From positions 1-64,000 of the forward strand of contig NZ_FNQM01000008.1 of the NCBI RefSeq assembly GCF_900107585.1: a DNA stretch of 64,000 nucleotides. Reading direction: 5' to 3'. The translations under genes and the position numbers were made by a program. Under the pieces are notes generated by a model. The model was not told the origin of the DNA. It was given only the letters and a program-made list of their open reading frames with translations, and ran no database searches. Shown here in pieces: positions 1 through 8,675 of the stretch (position 1 is the stretch's first letter; each line of letters opens with the position of its first letter). The DNA is from Rubrimonas cliftonensis (lineage in GTDB: Bacteria; Pseudomonadota; Alphaproteobacteria; Rhodobacterales; Rhodobacteraceae).

Positions 1-2882
1 AGGGTGTCGTTCCCGTCCCCGCCGATCAGCACCTCGTCGCCGCGGAACGCAACGAGGATGTCGTCGCCCGCCCCGCCGTCCATCACGTCGTCGCCGCGGC
101 CCGGCTTGATCGTGTCGTTCCCGTCGCCGCCGAAGATCGTGTCGTCGTCATTGCCCGACAGGATGATGTCGTCGCCAGCGCCACCCTCGATGCTGTCCGC
201 GCCCGAGGCCGTCTTGATGGTGTCGTCGCCGTCGCCGCCGAGCACGGTGTCGTTTCCGGCGCCGGAGAGCGCGATGTCGTCGCCCGTCCCGAGGATGAGC
301 ACGTCGTCGCCCGCGAGCCCCTTCACCGTGTCGTTCCCGCCGAGCGCGTCGATCGCGTCGGCCTGCGGCGTGCCGGTGAGCCGGTCGGGCCCTTCGGTGG
401 GCTGGGGCCCCGCCGGCGGCTGCTCGTTGGCGCCGTCGATGGTGATGACGATGTCGCGGGTGGCGCCGTCGCTTGCGGTCAGCGTCAGGGCGTCGGTGAC
501 GGTCTGGCCGGCGGCGAGGGACTGGGCGGCGCCGTTCTGGGTGTAGGTCCAGAGGGTCCCGGCGGCGTTGACGGCGATGGTCCCGTAGGTTCCGGTCGCG
601 GTGCGCCCCGCGAAGCTTGGGTTCTGGCCCTCGTCGGGGTCGGTGATCGAGATGGCGCCGGAGACGGATGGCTCGTCCTCGCCCAGCCTGCCGGTGGTCG
701 CGCCGCCGGCGACGGCGGGGTCGTCGGCGCCGTCGATGGTGAGCGTGATGGCGCGCGGCGTGCCGTCGCTTGCGGTCAGCGTCAGGGCGTCGGCGACGCT
801 CTGGCCGGCGGCGAGGAACTGCACGGCGGCGTTGTCCAGCGTGTAGGTCCAGAGAGTTCCGGCCGCGTTGACGGCGATGGCCCCGTAGGTTCCGGTCGCG
901 GTGCGAGCCGCGAAGCTTGGGTTCTGGCCCTCGTCGGGGTCGGTGATCGAGATGGCGCCGGAGACGGATGGCTCGTCCTCGCCCAGCCTGCCGGTGGTCG
1001 CGCCGCCGGCGACGGCGGGGTCGTCCACCGCAGTCACCGTGATCGAGACGGTCGTCGTGGCCGAGCCGCCGCTTCGGTCCGAAATGGTGTAGCTGAACGC
1101 GTCGGCGCCGTTGAAGTCGGGGTCGGGCCGATAGGTCAGCCCGGCTTCGGACTCGATGACGTCGCCATGGGCGCCCTGCGTAAAGCCGCTGATGAGGAGC
1201 GTGTCGCCGTCGGCGTCGACGTCGTTGGCGAGCACGTCGATGGTCACGGCGCCGTCCTCGGCCACCGTGGCCGTGTCGCGCGTGGCGACGGGCGGCGTGT
1301 TGTCTTCGTCTGCGCCGTCGATGGTGATGGTGATGTCGCGGGTGGTTCCGTCGCTTGCGGTGAGCCGCAGCGCGTCGGTGGCGGTCTGGCCGGCGGCGAG
1401 GAACTGCACTGCGGCGTTGTCAAGCGTATAGGTCCAGAGGGTCCCGGCGGCGTTGACGGCGATGGCGCCGAACTCCCCCGTCGCCGTGGCGCCGGCGAAG
1501 CTGGGGTTCTGGCCCTCGTCGGGGTCGGAGATGGAGATGGCGCCGGAGACGGCGGCGGCGTCCTCGCCCAGCCTGCCGGTGGTCGCGCCGCCGGCGACGG
1601 CGGGATCGTCGGCGCCGTCGATGGTGACGGTGATGTCGCGGGTGGTTCCGTCGCTTGCGGTGAGCCGCAGCGCGTCGGTGGCGGTCTGGCCGGCGGCGAG
1701 GAACTGCACTGCGGCGTTGTCAAGCGTATAGGTCCAGAGGGTCCCGGCGGCGTTGACGGCGATGGCGCCGAACTCCCCCGTCGCCGTGGCGCCGGCGAAG
1801 CTGGGGTTCTGGCCCGCGTCGGGGTCGGAGATGGAGATGGCGCCGGAGACGGCGGCGGCGTCCTCGCCCAGCCTGCCGGTGGTCGCGCCGCCGGCGACGG
1901 CGGGATCGTCCACCGCAGTCACCGTGATCGAGACGGTCGTCGTGGCCGAGCCGCCGCTTCGGTCCGAAATGGTGTAGCTGAACGCGTCGGCGCCGTTGAA
2001 GTCGGGGTCGGGCCGATAGGTCAGCCCGGTTTCGGACTCGATGACGTCGCCATGGGCGCCCTGTGTAAAGCCGCTGACGAGGAGCGTGTCGCCGTCGGCG
2101 TCGACGTCGTTGGCGAGCACGTCGATGGTCACGGCGCCGTCCTCGGCCACCGTGGCCGTGTCGGGCGCGGCGACGGGCGGCGTGTTGTCGGGCCGCGTCA
2201 CGCCATCGCCTGTGGACAGGAATTCGAGCACGGGGCCTTCGTCGAGCGCAAGCATCGCCGGGCCGTCGCCGGAGGCTGGCAGTTCGAAGAACGTGCCGCG
2301 CTCGTCGCCGGCGCTGTACCCCGCCCGGGCGACGGTTCCGCCCAGCCCGTTCGTTCCGCCCGAGGCGTCGCCTGTCGTCCAGTCGATGTTCTCGTACCGG
2401 AACGAGATCAGGAAGTCTCCTTCGGACCGGCCTTCCCGGTCGGAGACGTCCGTGAGCACGAGCTGGAAGGCGTTCAGCCTGTCGGTGCGGCTGGCGAAGT
2501 ACCCCACGTCGTCCCACGTCACGGTCACGGCGCCGGCGGCGGGATCGAGGTCGTAATGGACAAGGTTCGTGCCCTGCGACGTTCCCCCCGGCGACGGCCT
2601 GGTCGCCCCGCCTCGCGTGTCGACGTCGGCCCAGTACGGAAAGATGCCGGCCGTTGTTCCCGACGAGATCGGCGATGGCGTGAACTCGCTCAACGGCGTG
2701 TCAAAGGTGACGCTGCCATTGGTATTGATGTAAAACCCGCTGTATGTTGCGCCAAAAAACTTAAGACCATCTTCGAAAACAGAGCTCAAGTCAATGAAAT
2801 TGGAGGAATCGTCATCGTTTCTTGAGACGACGTTCTCGCCAAAACCAGCGGATCCGCCAAGATTGTTCAGCAAATTTGCCAT
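1..2882 (-). CDS. RTX protein with nidogen-like head and VCBS/cadherin-like repeats (partial, 3' end outside window)
   Basis: This is a large secreted adhesin-type protein read from 2882 leftwards; about 960 residues lie in the window and the C-terminus is beyond base 1. Residues about 30-190 form a nidogen-like (NIDO) region (GLKFFGATYSGFYINTNGS, then IFPYWADVDT). Two cadherin-like modules follow (TPPVA...VLANDVDADGDTL...FNGADAFSYT), alternating with two pairs of about 100-residue VCBS repeats (GGATTGRLGEDAAAVSGAI...LTASDGTTRDIT). RTX nonapeptides (GGDGDDTIK, GGAGDDIIL) begin near residue 835 and run off the edge. A GGAG sits about 10 nt before the ATG. It has no Sec signal, as expected for type I secretion. 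The missing end probably carries the tail shared by the neighbouring RTX genes. The protein was translated by hand from the minus strand with no stop met. Confidence 0.88.
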   Translation of the reverse strand, partial: MANLLNNLGGSAGFGENVVSRNDDDSSNFIDLSSVFEDGLKFFGATYSGFYINTNGSVTFDTPLSEFTPSPISSGTTAGIFPYWADVDTRGGATRPSPGGTSQGTNLVHYDLDPAAGAVTVTWDDVGYFASRTDRLNAFQLVLTDVSDREGRSEGDFLISFRYENIDWTTGDASGGTNGLGGTVARAGYSAGDERGTFFELPASGDGPAMLALDEGPVLEFLSTGDGVTRPDNTPPVAAPDTATVAEDGAVTIDVLANDVDADGDTLLVSGFTQGAHGDVIESETGLTYRPDPDFNGADAFSYTISDRSGGSATTTVSITVTAVDDPAVAGGATTGRLGEDAAAVSGAISISDPDAGQNPSFAGATATGEFGAIAVNAAGTLWTYTLDNAAVQFLAAGQTATDALRLTASDGTTRDITVTIDGADDPAVAGGATTGRLGEDAAAVSGAISISDPDEGQNPSFAGATATGEFGAIAVNAAGTLWTYTLDNAAVQFLAAGQTATDALRLTASDGTTRDITITIDGADEDNTPPVATRDTATVAEDGAVTIDVLANDVDADGDTLLISGFTQGAHGDVIESEAGLTYRPDPDFNGADAFSYTISDRSGGSATTTVSITVTAVDDPAVAGGATTGRLGEDEPSVSGAISITDPDEGQNPSFAARTATGTYGAIAVNAAGTLWTYTLDNAAVQFLAAGQSVADALTLTASDGTPRAITLTIDGADDPAVAGGATTGRLGEDEPSVSGAISITDPDEGQNPSFAGRTATGTYGTIAVNAAGTLWTYTQNGAAQSLAAGQTVTDALTLTASDGATRDIVITIDGANEQPPAGPQPTEGPDRLTGTPQADAIDALGGNDTVKGLAGDDVLILGTGDDIALSGAGNDTVLGGDGDDTIKTASGADSIEGGAGDDIILSGNDDDTIFGGDGNDTIKPGRGDDVMDGGAGDDILVAFRGDEVLIGGDGNDT
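420..1304 (-). repeat. 885-bp tandem duplication, downstream copy
   Basis: This copy encodes one cadherin-like module and two VCBS modules. It lies exactly 885 bp (295 codons) from a near-identical copy at 1305-2189; for example CACCGCAGTC occurs at 1026 and 1911. Inside each copy the two VCBS modules are themselves a 300-bp direct repeat (matching blocks at 601 and 901). The unit keeps frame, so copy number can change without breaking the protein. Confidence 0.9.
1305..2189 (-). repeat. 885-bp tandem duplication, upstream copy
   Basis: Partner of the 420-1304 unit, with the same module order (cadherin-like, VCBS, VCBS). The 300-bp internal VCBS repeat is visible between 1501 and 1801. The two copies differ at scattered positions only. 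Confidence 0.9.
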
Positions 2883-3036
2883 GAGGGTTCAGCTCCGTAG
2901 TCGGAGTGTTTCGCCGCGCCAGCGAAAAATAAATACACATGTCAAAGCGCTGACTGATGCAACATTAACCAGTCTGTTGGGGTTTTCAATGGATGGCCGC
3001 TCACCCTCGTGCGCAGGCGGCCTCGGGCGCGACGTC

Positions 3037-4944
3037 TCAGGCGTCGAACAGCAGCACGTCGCCGGCGAAGTCGGCGACGTCGAGCGGGCCGAAGCGGGCG
3101 GAGTTGACGAGGATCGAGCTGTCGCCGGCCTCGATCAGCACGTTGTCGCCGGCCTGGATGATGCTCAGGTCGGCGAAGGCGAGCCCCGAGCCGCGGAAGT
3201 CCAGCGTGTCGGACTGGGGCAGGAAGTCGAGCACGATGCGGTCGTCGCCCCACTCGGGCGTGTCGAACACGAACGTGTCGCGCCCCGGCCCGCCCTGCAT
3301 CCGGTCGTCGCCGGCGCCGCCGGTGAGGGTGTCGTCGTCGAGATTGCCGAGCAGGGTGTCGTTCCCGGCCCCGCCGACCAGCAGCTCGTCGCCGCGGAAG
3401 CCCGCGAGGATGTCGTCGCCCGCCCCGCCGTCCATCACGTCGTCGCCGCGGCCGGGCTTGATGACGTCGTTCCCGGCGCCGCCGAGGATCGTGTCGTTCC
3501 CGTCGCCGGACAGGATCACGTCGTTCCCCGCGCCGCCTTCGATGCTGTCGTCGCCGGCGCCGGCCTTGATGGTGTCGTCGCCGTCGCCGCCGAGCACCGT
3601 GTCGTTCCCGGCGCCGGATAGCACGATGTCGTCGCCGGCCCCGAGGTCGATGAAGTCGCCGCCGGCGAGCCCCTTCACCGTGTCGTTTCCGCCAAGCGCG
3701 TCGATCGCGTCGGCCTGCGGCGTGCCGGTGATGCGGTCGGGGCCGTTGGTGGCGATCGGCGCAGGCGTGACCTCCGGGCCCGGCGCCTGCGGGTCGAAGA
3801 CGTTGGCGTCGGGGGCGAGGAAGATGTTCTCCGCGTCCAGCCCGCCGTAGACCGTCAGCTCCAGCGCGTCCGAGAGGCGGATGACCGCGGCGCCGGTCTC
3901 GCCCTCGGTCGTGATCGTCTGCAGGTCGTCGAGGCTTCTGACGGCCTCGAAGCCGTAGAGGGCGAGCGTGTCGAAGTCGGGTTCGAAATTGAAGATCTCG
4001 AACGATCCTGTCGCGTCGGGCGTCACCTCCACCACGTCGCGCGCCTGATCGGTCTGGCCCGGCTTGCCCGGCAGATAGATGACGTCGAAGGTGAAGGGCG
4101 CGATCACCGAACTCGGCGGCGCGCCGGGCGTGAAGCCGAGCGTGACGCTGCCGCCGCCCCGGTTGGCGAGGGTCACGCGGTCCGGGCCCAGCCCCGCGAT
4201 CACCCCGACAGGCCCATCGCCGAAGGTCTGAAATTCGTCCGCGCCGTCGCCGCCCACGGCCGTCTCGTCCGGGCCGACCAAGGTCGGCCCGATACTAAAA
4301 CCACCCGGACCCGGGGGAGGCGCCGGCGCCAGATCGCCATACAGGCCGTAGAGGTTCCACGGCAGGTCGGGGAGGCCGAGCTGGTCGGGCCGCGCCAGCA
4401 GGAAGGCGCCGACATCCACCAGATCGTCGCTGCTCGCCCTGACGCGGATGTTCACCGGCCCCGACGTCGCGCCGTCGAAGCGGAAGTCGTAGATGTCGGT
4501 TCCGAGGGGGTCGAATGTTCGGGTCACGGTCGTCAGGGCCGGGTCCGGCGTCACGATCACCACGCGGTCGCCCGCCTCGAAGTCGAAGTCCGAAAGCTGC
4601 GCGCTCGTCTCCAGGACGATCGTGTCCGCGCCCGGACCGCCGGAGACGTCGCCCTGGACGGCCGACCGCACGACGATCACGTCGTCGCCGCCGCCGCCGC
4701 GCGCGGACACGTTTCCGGCGGCGTTGGTGACGATGACGAGGTCGTCCTGCGCCACGTCCGGCGCCGCATAGGCCAGCACCTCGCCGAAGGCGCGGTCCGT
4801 GAGGATCTGCACCGTTTCGGTCGGCGGCGGCGGACCCTCGAAGAGTCGCAGGCCGACGGAGGGCGGCGGTTCGGCGGGGTCGGAGTCGAGCACTGTCGGC
4901 CCGCCTTCGGGCAGGCCTGGCGCTATCGGGGCGGGGTCGCGCAT
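3037..4944 (-). CDS. RTX calcium-binding protein with unrecognised acidic head
   Basis: A 635-aa protein with an ATG preceded by GGAGAG. The first 30 or so residues are proline-rich and there is no Sec signal. Residues about 75-400 contain scattered Ca-binding-like stretches (GGGGDDVIVV, GGPGADTIVL, GGDGADEF) in a beta-rich acidic region I cannot place in a named family. Residues about 405-550 are regular RTX nonapeptides (GGNDTVKGL, GGDGDDTIK, GGAGNDVIL). The last 85 or so residues are the tail common to this array (VFDTPEWGDDRIVLDFL...DTLDFRGSG...DVLLFDA), resembling type I secretion C-terminal domains. It probably acts outside the cell, folding on calcium after export. It is separated by 139 bp from the protease gene upstream and by 154 bp from the nidogen/VCBS gene downstream. 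Confidence 0.88.
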   Translation of the reverse strand: MRDPAPIAPGLPEGGPTVLDSDPAEPPPSVGLRLFEGPPPPTETVQILTDRAFGEVLAYAAPDVAQDDLVIVTNAAGNVSARGGGGDDVIVVRSAVQGDVSGGPGADTIVLETSAQLSDFDFEAGDRVVIVTPDPALTTVTRTFDPLGTDIYDFRFDGATSGPVNIRVRASSDDLVDVGAFLLARPDQLGLPDLPWNLYGLYGDLAPAPPPGPGGFSIGPTLVGPDETAVGGDGADEFQTFGDGPVGVIAGLGPDRVTLANRGGGSVTLGFTPGAPPSSVIAPFTFDVIYLPGKPGQTDQARDVVEVTPDATGSFEIFNFEPDFDTLALYGFEAVRSLDDLQTITTEGETGAAVIRLSDALELTVYGGLDAENIFLAPDANVFDPQAPGPEVTPAPIATNGPDRITGTPQADAIDALGGNDTVKGLAGGDFIDLGAGDDIVLSGAGNDTVLGGDGDDTIKAGAGDDSIEGGAGNDVILSGDGNDTILGGAGNDVIKPGRGDDVMDGGAGDDILAGFRGDELLVGGAGNDTLLGNLDDDTLTGGAGDDRMQGGPGRDTFVFDTPEWGDDRIVLDFLPQSDTLDFRGSGLAFADLSIIQAGDNVLIEAGDSSILVNSARFGPLDVADFAGDVLLFDA

Positions 4945-5026
4945 CGCGCTCTCCTGTCTCGACGGGCATCGCTGCGGCGCCCCGCTCGGATGGCGGAGAG
5001 CAAGGCGGCTTCAGTCTGAAACTAAC

Positions 5027-5038
5027 ACGCCATGGCGT
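5027..5038. promoter_or_regulatory. 12-bp perfect palindrome upstream of an RTX gene
   Basis: ACGCCATGGCGT is a perfect palindrome about 85 bp upstream of the minus-strand RTX start at 4944, in a locally AT-richer gap. It could be an operator. No promoter boxes were confirmed. Confidence 0.3.
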
Positions 5039-5083
5039 CGTCCAGAACCGTCTCCATGGACTACAGTGGGAATTTGTCGGTAT

Positions 5084-6523
5084 TCACCCGAACAGCAGCA
5101 CGTCGCCGGCGAAGTCGGCGGCGTCGAGCGCCCCGAAGCGGGCGGAGTTGACGAGGATCGAGCTGTCGCCGGCCTCGATCAGCACGTTGCCGCCGGCCTG
5201 GGTGACGCTCAGGTCGGCGAAGCCCAGCCCCGAGCCGCGGAAGTCCAGCATGTCGGACTGGGGCAGGAAGTCGAGCACGATGCGGTCATGGCCCCATTCG
5301 GCCGTGTCGAACACGAAGATGTCGCGCCCCGGCCCGCCCTGCAGGCGGTCGTCGCCGGCCCCGCCGATCAGCGTGTCGTCGTCGAGGTTGCCGAGCAGGG
5401 TGTCGTTCCCGGCCCCGCCGATCAGCATTTCGTCGCCGCGGAACGCAACGAGGATGTCGTCGCCCGCCCCGCCGTCCATCACGTCGTCGCCGCGGCCCGG
5501 CTTGATCGTGTCGTCGCCGTCGCCGCCGAGGATCGTGTCGTCGCCGTCGCCGGACAGGATCACGTCGTTCCCCGCGCCGCCGTCGAGCAGATCTTCGCCG
5601 TCGCCGGACTTCAGCGTGTCGTCGCCGGCGCCGCCGCGCAGCGTGTCGTCGCCGTCGCGCGACAGGGCGCGGTCGTCGCCGTCGCCGAGGTCCACGTCGT
5701 CGGGCTCGGCCCCGCCGATGAAGACGTCGGCGCCCGGACCGCCTGTCACGGCGTCGGGCGCCGGCGGCGGAACGGAGATGTCGGGCGTCGGCGCGACGGG
5801 CGGAGGCGCGACGGGTGGAGGCGCGACAGGTGGGCCGTCGCCGTTCTCCGCGACCCAGCCCGCGATGTCGTCGAACGCGTCCCCGTCGATGAACGTCGCC
5901 GTCGCCCCGGTGGAGAGGACGCCGATGATCTGGCTCCCGCTCGCGCCGTCGACCCAGAACGGCCCGCCGCTGCCGCCGGCGAGCTCGAAGTCGCTGCGGT
6001 CCTCGAAGCCGTGCTCCAGCACGAACCCGTCATAGATCACGTCCGTCGTCACCTGGAGCATGTCGCGGCCAGGGGTCGCGGGATCCTGCAGGCCCTCCGG
6101 GTAGCCGGCGTAGGTGATCGAGCGCCGCCCGTTCGGCGCCATGGCGTTCGCCGCCAGGCCGAACCAGCCGGTCGCCGCCCCGATCGGCGTGGGCGCGTTC
6201 ACCGTGAGCACGGCGTAGTCGCGCTGCGTCTCGGAGGTGGAGATCAGCCCGTCGCCGTCGGCGTCCACCTCGTAGTAGCGCCAGGACTCGGCCTGGAACA
6301 CGCCGACGGGCGCGGCGGCGCCGTTGCGGCCGGGCGTGACCGCGATGTTCACGGCGGCGCCGTCGATCCCGTCCCAGACGACATGGGCCGCGGTCAGCAC
6401 GTCGTTGGGGCCGATCACGGCGCCGCTGCCCCGCGCCGAGACGCCGTTCCCGAAGGTCGTCACGATGTCGACCACCGCCAGGAACGGGGGGGCGGCGCTG
6501 TCGCTCACGCGCGTCCAGCTCAT
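5084..6523 (-). CDS. Trypsin-like serine protease with EF-hand loop and RTX tail
   Basis: A 479-aa secreted protease. Residues 1-210 are an S1/V8-type fold with a visible triad: H47 in LTAAHVV, D102 in RDYAVL and S185 in GGSGGPFW. Between His and Asp, residues 87-98 (DADGDGLISTSE) match a canonical EF-hand loop, with ligands at loop positions 1, 3, 5 and 12, so activity may need calcium. A PPVAPP repeat linker (about 212-230) leads to RTX nonapeptides (about 245-390) and the common tail ending DVLLFG. No Sec signal or propeptide is seen, which fits type I export. The start lies 22 bp after the stop of the choice-of-anchor L gene, so the two are probably co-transcribed; the ribosome site is weak. 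Possible roles are matrix or adhesin processing, or external proteolysis. Confidence 0.9.
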   Translation of the reverse strand: MSWTRVSDSAAPPFLAVVDIVTTFGNGVSARGSGAVIGPNDVLTAAHVVWDGIDGAAVNIAVTPGRNGAAAPVGVFQAESWRYYEVDADGDGLISTSETQRDYAVLTVNAPTPIGAATGWFGLAANAMAPNGRRSITYAGYPEGLQDPATPGRDMLQVTTDVIYDGFVLEHGFEDRSDFELAGGSGGPFWVDGASGSQIIGVLSTGATATFIDGDAFDDIAGWVAENGDGPPVAPPPVAPPPVAPTPDISVPPPAPDAVTGGPGADVFIGGAEPDDVDLGDGDDRALSRDGDDTLRGGAGDDTLKSGDGEDLLDGGAGNDVILSGDGDDTILGGDGDDTIKPGRGDDVMDGGAGDDILVAFRGDEMLIGGAGNDTLLGNLDDDTLIGGAGDDRLQGGPGRDIFVFDTAEWGHDRIVLDFLPQSDMLDFRGSGLGFADLSVTQAGGNVLIEAGDSSILVNSARFGALDAADFAGDVLLFG

Positions 6524-6545
6524 CGCCGGGGCGCCGCCGCCCGCC

Positions 6546-8501
6546 TCAGCCGAACAGCAGCACGTCGCCGGCGAAGTCGGCGACGTCGAGCGCCCCGAAG
6601 CGGGCGGAGTTGACGAGGATCGAGCTGTCGCCGGCCTCGATCAGCACGTTGTCTCCCACCTGGGTGATGCTCAGGTCGGCCAGCGCCAGCCCCGAGCCGC
6701 GGAAGTCCAGCGTGTCGGACTGCGGCAGGAAGTCGAGCACGATGCGGTCGTCGCCCCATTCGGGCGTGTCGAACACGAAGACGTCGCGGCCCGGCCCGCC
6801 CTGCAGGCGGTCGTCGCCGGCGCCGCCGGTGATGGTGTCGTCGTCGAGGTTGCCGAGCAGGGTGTCGTTCCCGGCCCCGCCGACCAGCACCTCGTCGCCG
6901 CGGAAGCCCACGAGGATGTCGTCGCCGGCGCCGCCGTCCATCACGTCGTTCCCGCGGCCCGGCTTGATGACGTCGTTCCCGTCGCCGCCGAGGATCGTGT
7001 CGTTCCCGTCGCCGGACAGGATGACGTCGTTCCCCGCGCCGCCGTCGATGCTGTCGTCGCCGGCGCCGCTCTTGATGGTGTCGTCGCCGTCGCCGCCGAG
7101 CACCGTGTCGTTCCCGCCGCTCGACAGCACGATGTCGTCGCCGGCCCCGAGGTCGATGGCGTCGGCGTCCGCCAGCCCCTTCACCGTGTCGTTGCCGCCG
7201 AGGGCGAGAATGACGTCTTCCTGCGGCGTGCCGGTGAGCCGGTCGGGCCCCTCGGTGCCGGTCTGCGTCGGCGTCTCGAACGATCCGGGCGCGCCGACGA
7301 ACGGGTTCGCGACGCCCGACGCGGTGACGAAGGTCGAACCGTCGGCGGTGTTCACCGAGAAGGTCGCGTCCTCGAAGTCGCCCTCGAGCGTGATCGAGGC
7401 CTCCGCCTGCCCGTCTCCGTCCACATCCACCGACAGCGTGTTGTCGGCCAGGGTGAAGGTGAGGTTGGCGAGGCCGAACAGCGCCCCGAGAAAGGCCAGG
7501 GTGTCGCTGTCGAAGAAGTCGGTGATCGTGTCGCCGTCGAGGTCGGCCAGAGACCCCTCGATGAGGTCGGCTCCGAGGCCCGTGGCGATGACGTCGAGGC
7601 CGAGGCCCGGGGCGATGGTGTCGTCGCCGCCGCCGGCCTCGAAGATCTCAGGCGAGGCGCTGCCCTGCAGGTCGTCGTTCTCGTCGCCGCCGTTCACCGG
7701 CACGAACACGCCGCCGGCCCCGGATGCCGTGGTGCGCAGGTTGCCGATGAACAGGCCGCTGTCGAGGATGCTGTCGCCGGTGTCGGCGATGCCGATCTTG
7801 AAGGTGTTCACCCCCTGCTTCACCGGCGCGATCAGCGACAACCGCGGGCTGAACCCATCATACTCCACCCGGAACGCGCCGTCGCCCGTCGAAAAGTCGA
7901 AGTCGTTGTCGATGAAGTTGCCGCTCTCGAGGTTCTCGCTGATGACGCTCAGCGGCTGCTCGACGTTGTTGTTGAAGACGGCGACGTTTACCCCGTTCAC
8001 CAGAACCGCGGCGATGTCCACGAAGCTGCTGTCGGAGTACTCGGGGTATTCGTCCGAGCCGAACAGCACGTCGAAGCTGACGCCCTTCACGTTGGGGTTG
8101 CTGACGGTGACGGAGAACTCCAGCACCGAGGCGTCGTTCGTCGTGCCGGCCCCGGAGAAGGCCGCCTGCGCGGCGGCGTCGAGGTCGTCGTCGCCCGGCT
8201 GGGAGAGGATTTCGGTGAAGCCGGCCGTGGTATTGACGTCGCCGGGGCCGCCCCCGGTGCTGAGGAAGATGCTTTCGCCGATGCTGGCCGCGACCTCGCC
8301 GTTCGAGGTCCGCTCGATGGCGAAGCCGTCCTTGTAGACCCGCAGCCCGTCGAGGGAGCCGGTGTAGCTGACGTCCGAGATCGTGGCGTTGAAGACGCCG
8401 CCGGTCAGGTAGGGGACCAGCGCGCCCGCATTGGCGGCGGCGTCAAGCCGGAGCGAGCCGTCGGCGTTGGCGCTGAAGCCGCCGGGAATTGTCTCGTCCA
8501 T
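6546..8501 (-). CDS. Choice-of-anchor L RTX protein
   Basis: A 651-aa protein. The start used is the ATG at 8501, because GAGGAG lies just upstream; an upstream in-frame ATG at 8534 would add 11 residues. Residues about 10-270 match the choice-of-anchor L surface domain (VSFDVLFGSDEYPEYSDSSF, VLVNGVNVAVF, FKIGIADTGDSILDSGLFI). Residues about 270-420 carry a short RTX patch and a beta-rich stretch (DTITDFFDSDTLAFLG). Regular nonapeptides and the shared tail (ITGGAGDDRLQGGPGRD to DVLLFG) follow. It is probably an exported adhesin or matrix protein. The protease gene follows after 22 bp. Calcium binding and type I export are inferred from the RTX part. Confidence 0.88.
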   Translation of the reverse strand: MDETIPGGFSANADGSLRLDAAANAGALVPYLTGGVFNATISDVSYTGSLDGLRVYKDGFAIERTSNGEVAASIGESIFLSTGGGPGDVNTTAGFTEILSQPGDDDLDAAAQAAFSGAGTTNDASVLEFSVTVSNPNVKGVSFDVLFGSDEYPEYSDSSFVDIAAVLVNGVNVAVFNNNVEQPLSVISENLESGNFIDNDFDFSTGDGAFRVEYDGFSPRLSLIAPVKQGVNTFKIGIADTGDSILDSGLFIGNLRTTASGAGGVFVPVNGGDENDDLQGSASPEIFEAGGGDDTIAPGLGLDVIATGLGADLIEGSLADLDGDTITDFFDSDTLAFLGALFGLANLTFTLADNTLSVDVDGDGQAEASITLEGDFEDATFSVNTADGSTFVTASGVANPFVGAPGSFETPTQTGTEGPDRLTGTPQEDVILALGGNDTVKGLADADAIDLGAGDDIVLSSGGNDTVLGGDGDDTIKSGAGDDSIDGGAGNDVILSGDGNDTILGGDGNDVIKPGRGNDVMDGGAGDDILVGFRGDEVLVGGAGNDTLLGNLDDDTITGGAGDDRLQGGPGRDVFVFDTPEWGDDRIVLDFLPQSDTLDFRGSGLALADLSITQVGDNVLIEAGDSSILVNSARFGALDVADFAGDVLLFG

Positions 8502-8675
8502 GGTCCATCTCTCCTCAAACCGGCCAGCGGGCATGGCCGCAGGCCCTTACAGGCGCCGGAAACCTCGATCACGGCCGACCGGCGCCGGCGCAGCCGCCCG
8601 TCGACCTCTTCGTTCTTCGTCCGGCGCGCGCGCCGGGTCGGCCGCCGCCTGCCGGCGGCGGGCGGGGCGCCGGCC

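Noticed and set aside
420-2189. Regular direct repeats that might suggest a CRISPR array
   Set aside because: Units are 300 and 885 bp, in frame, and encode VCBS and cadherin-like domains; there are no spacers.
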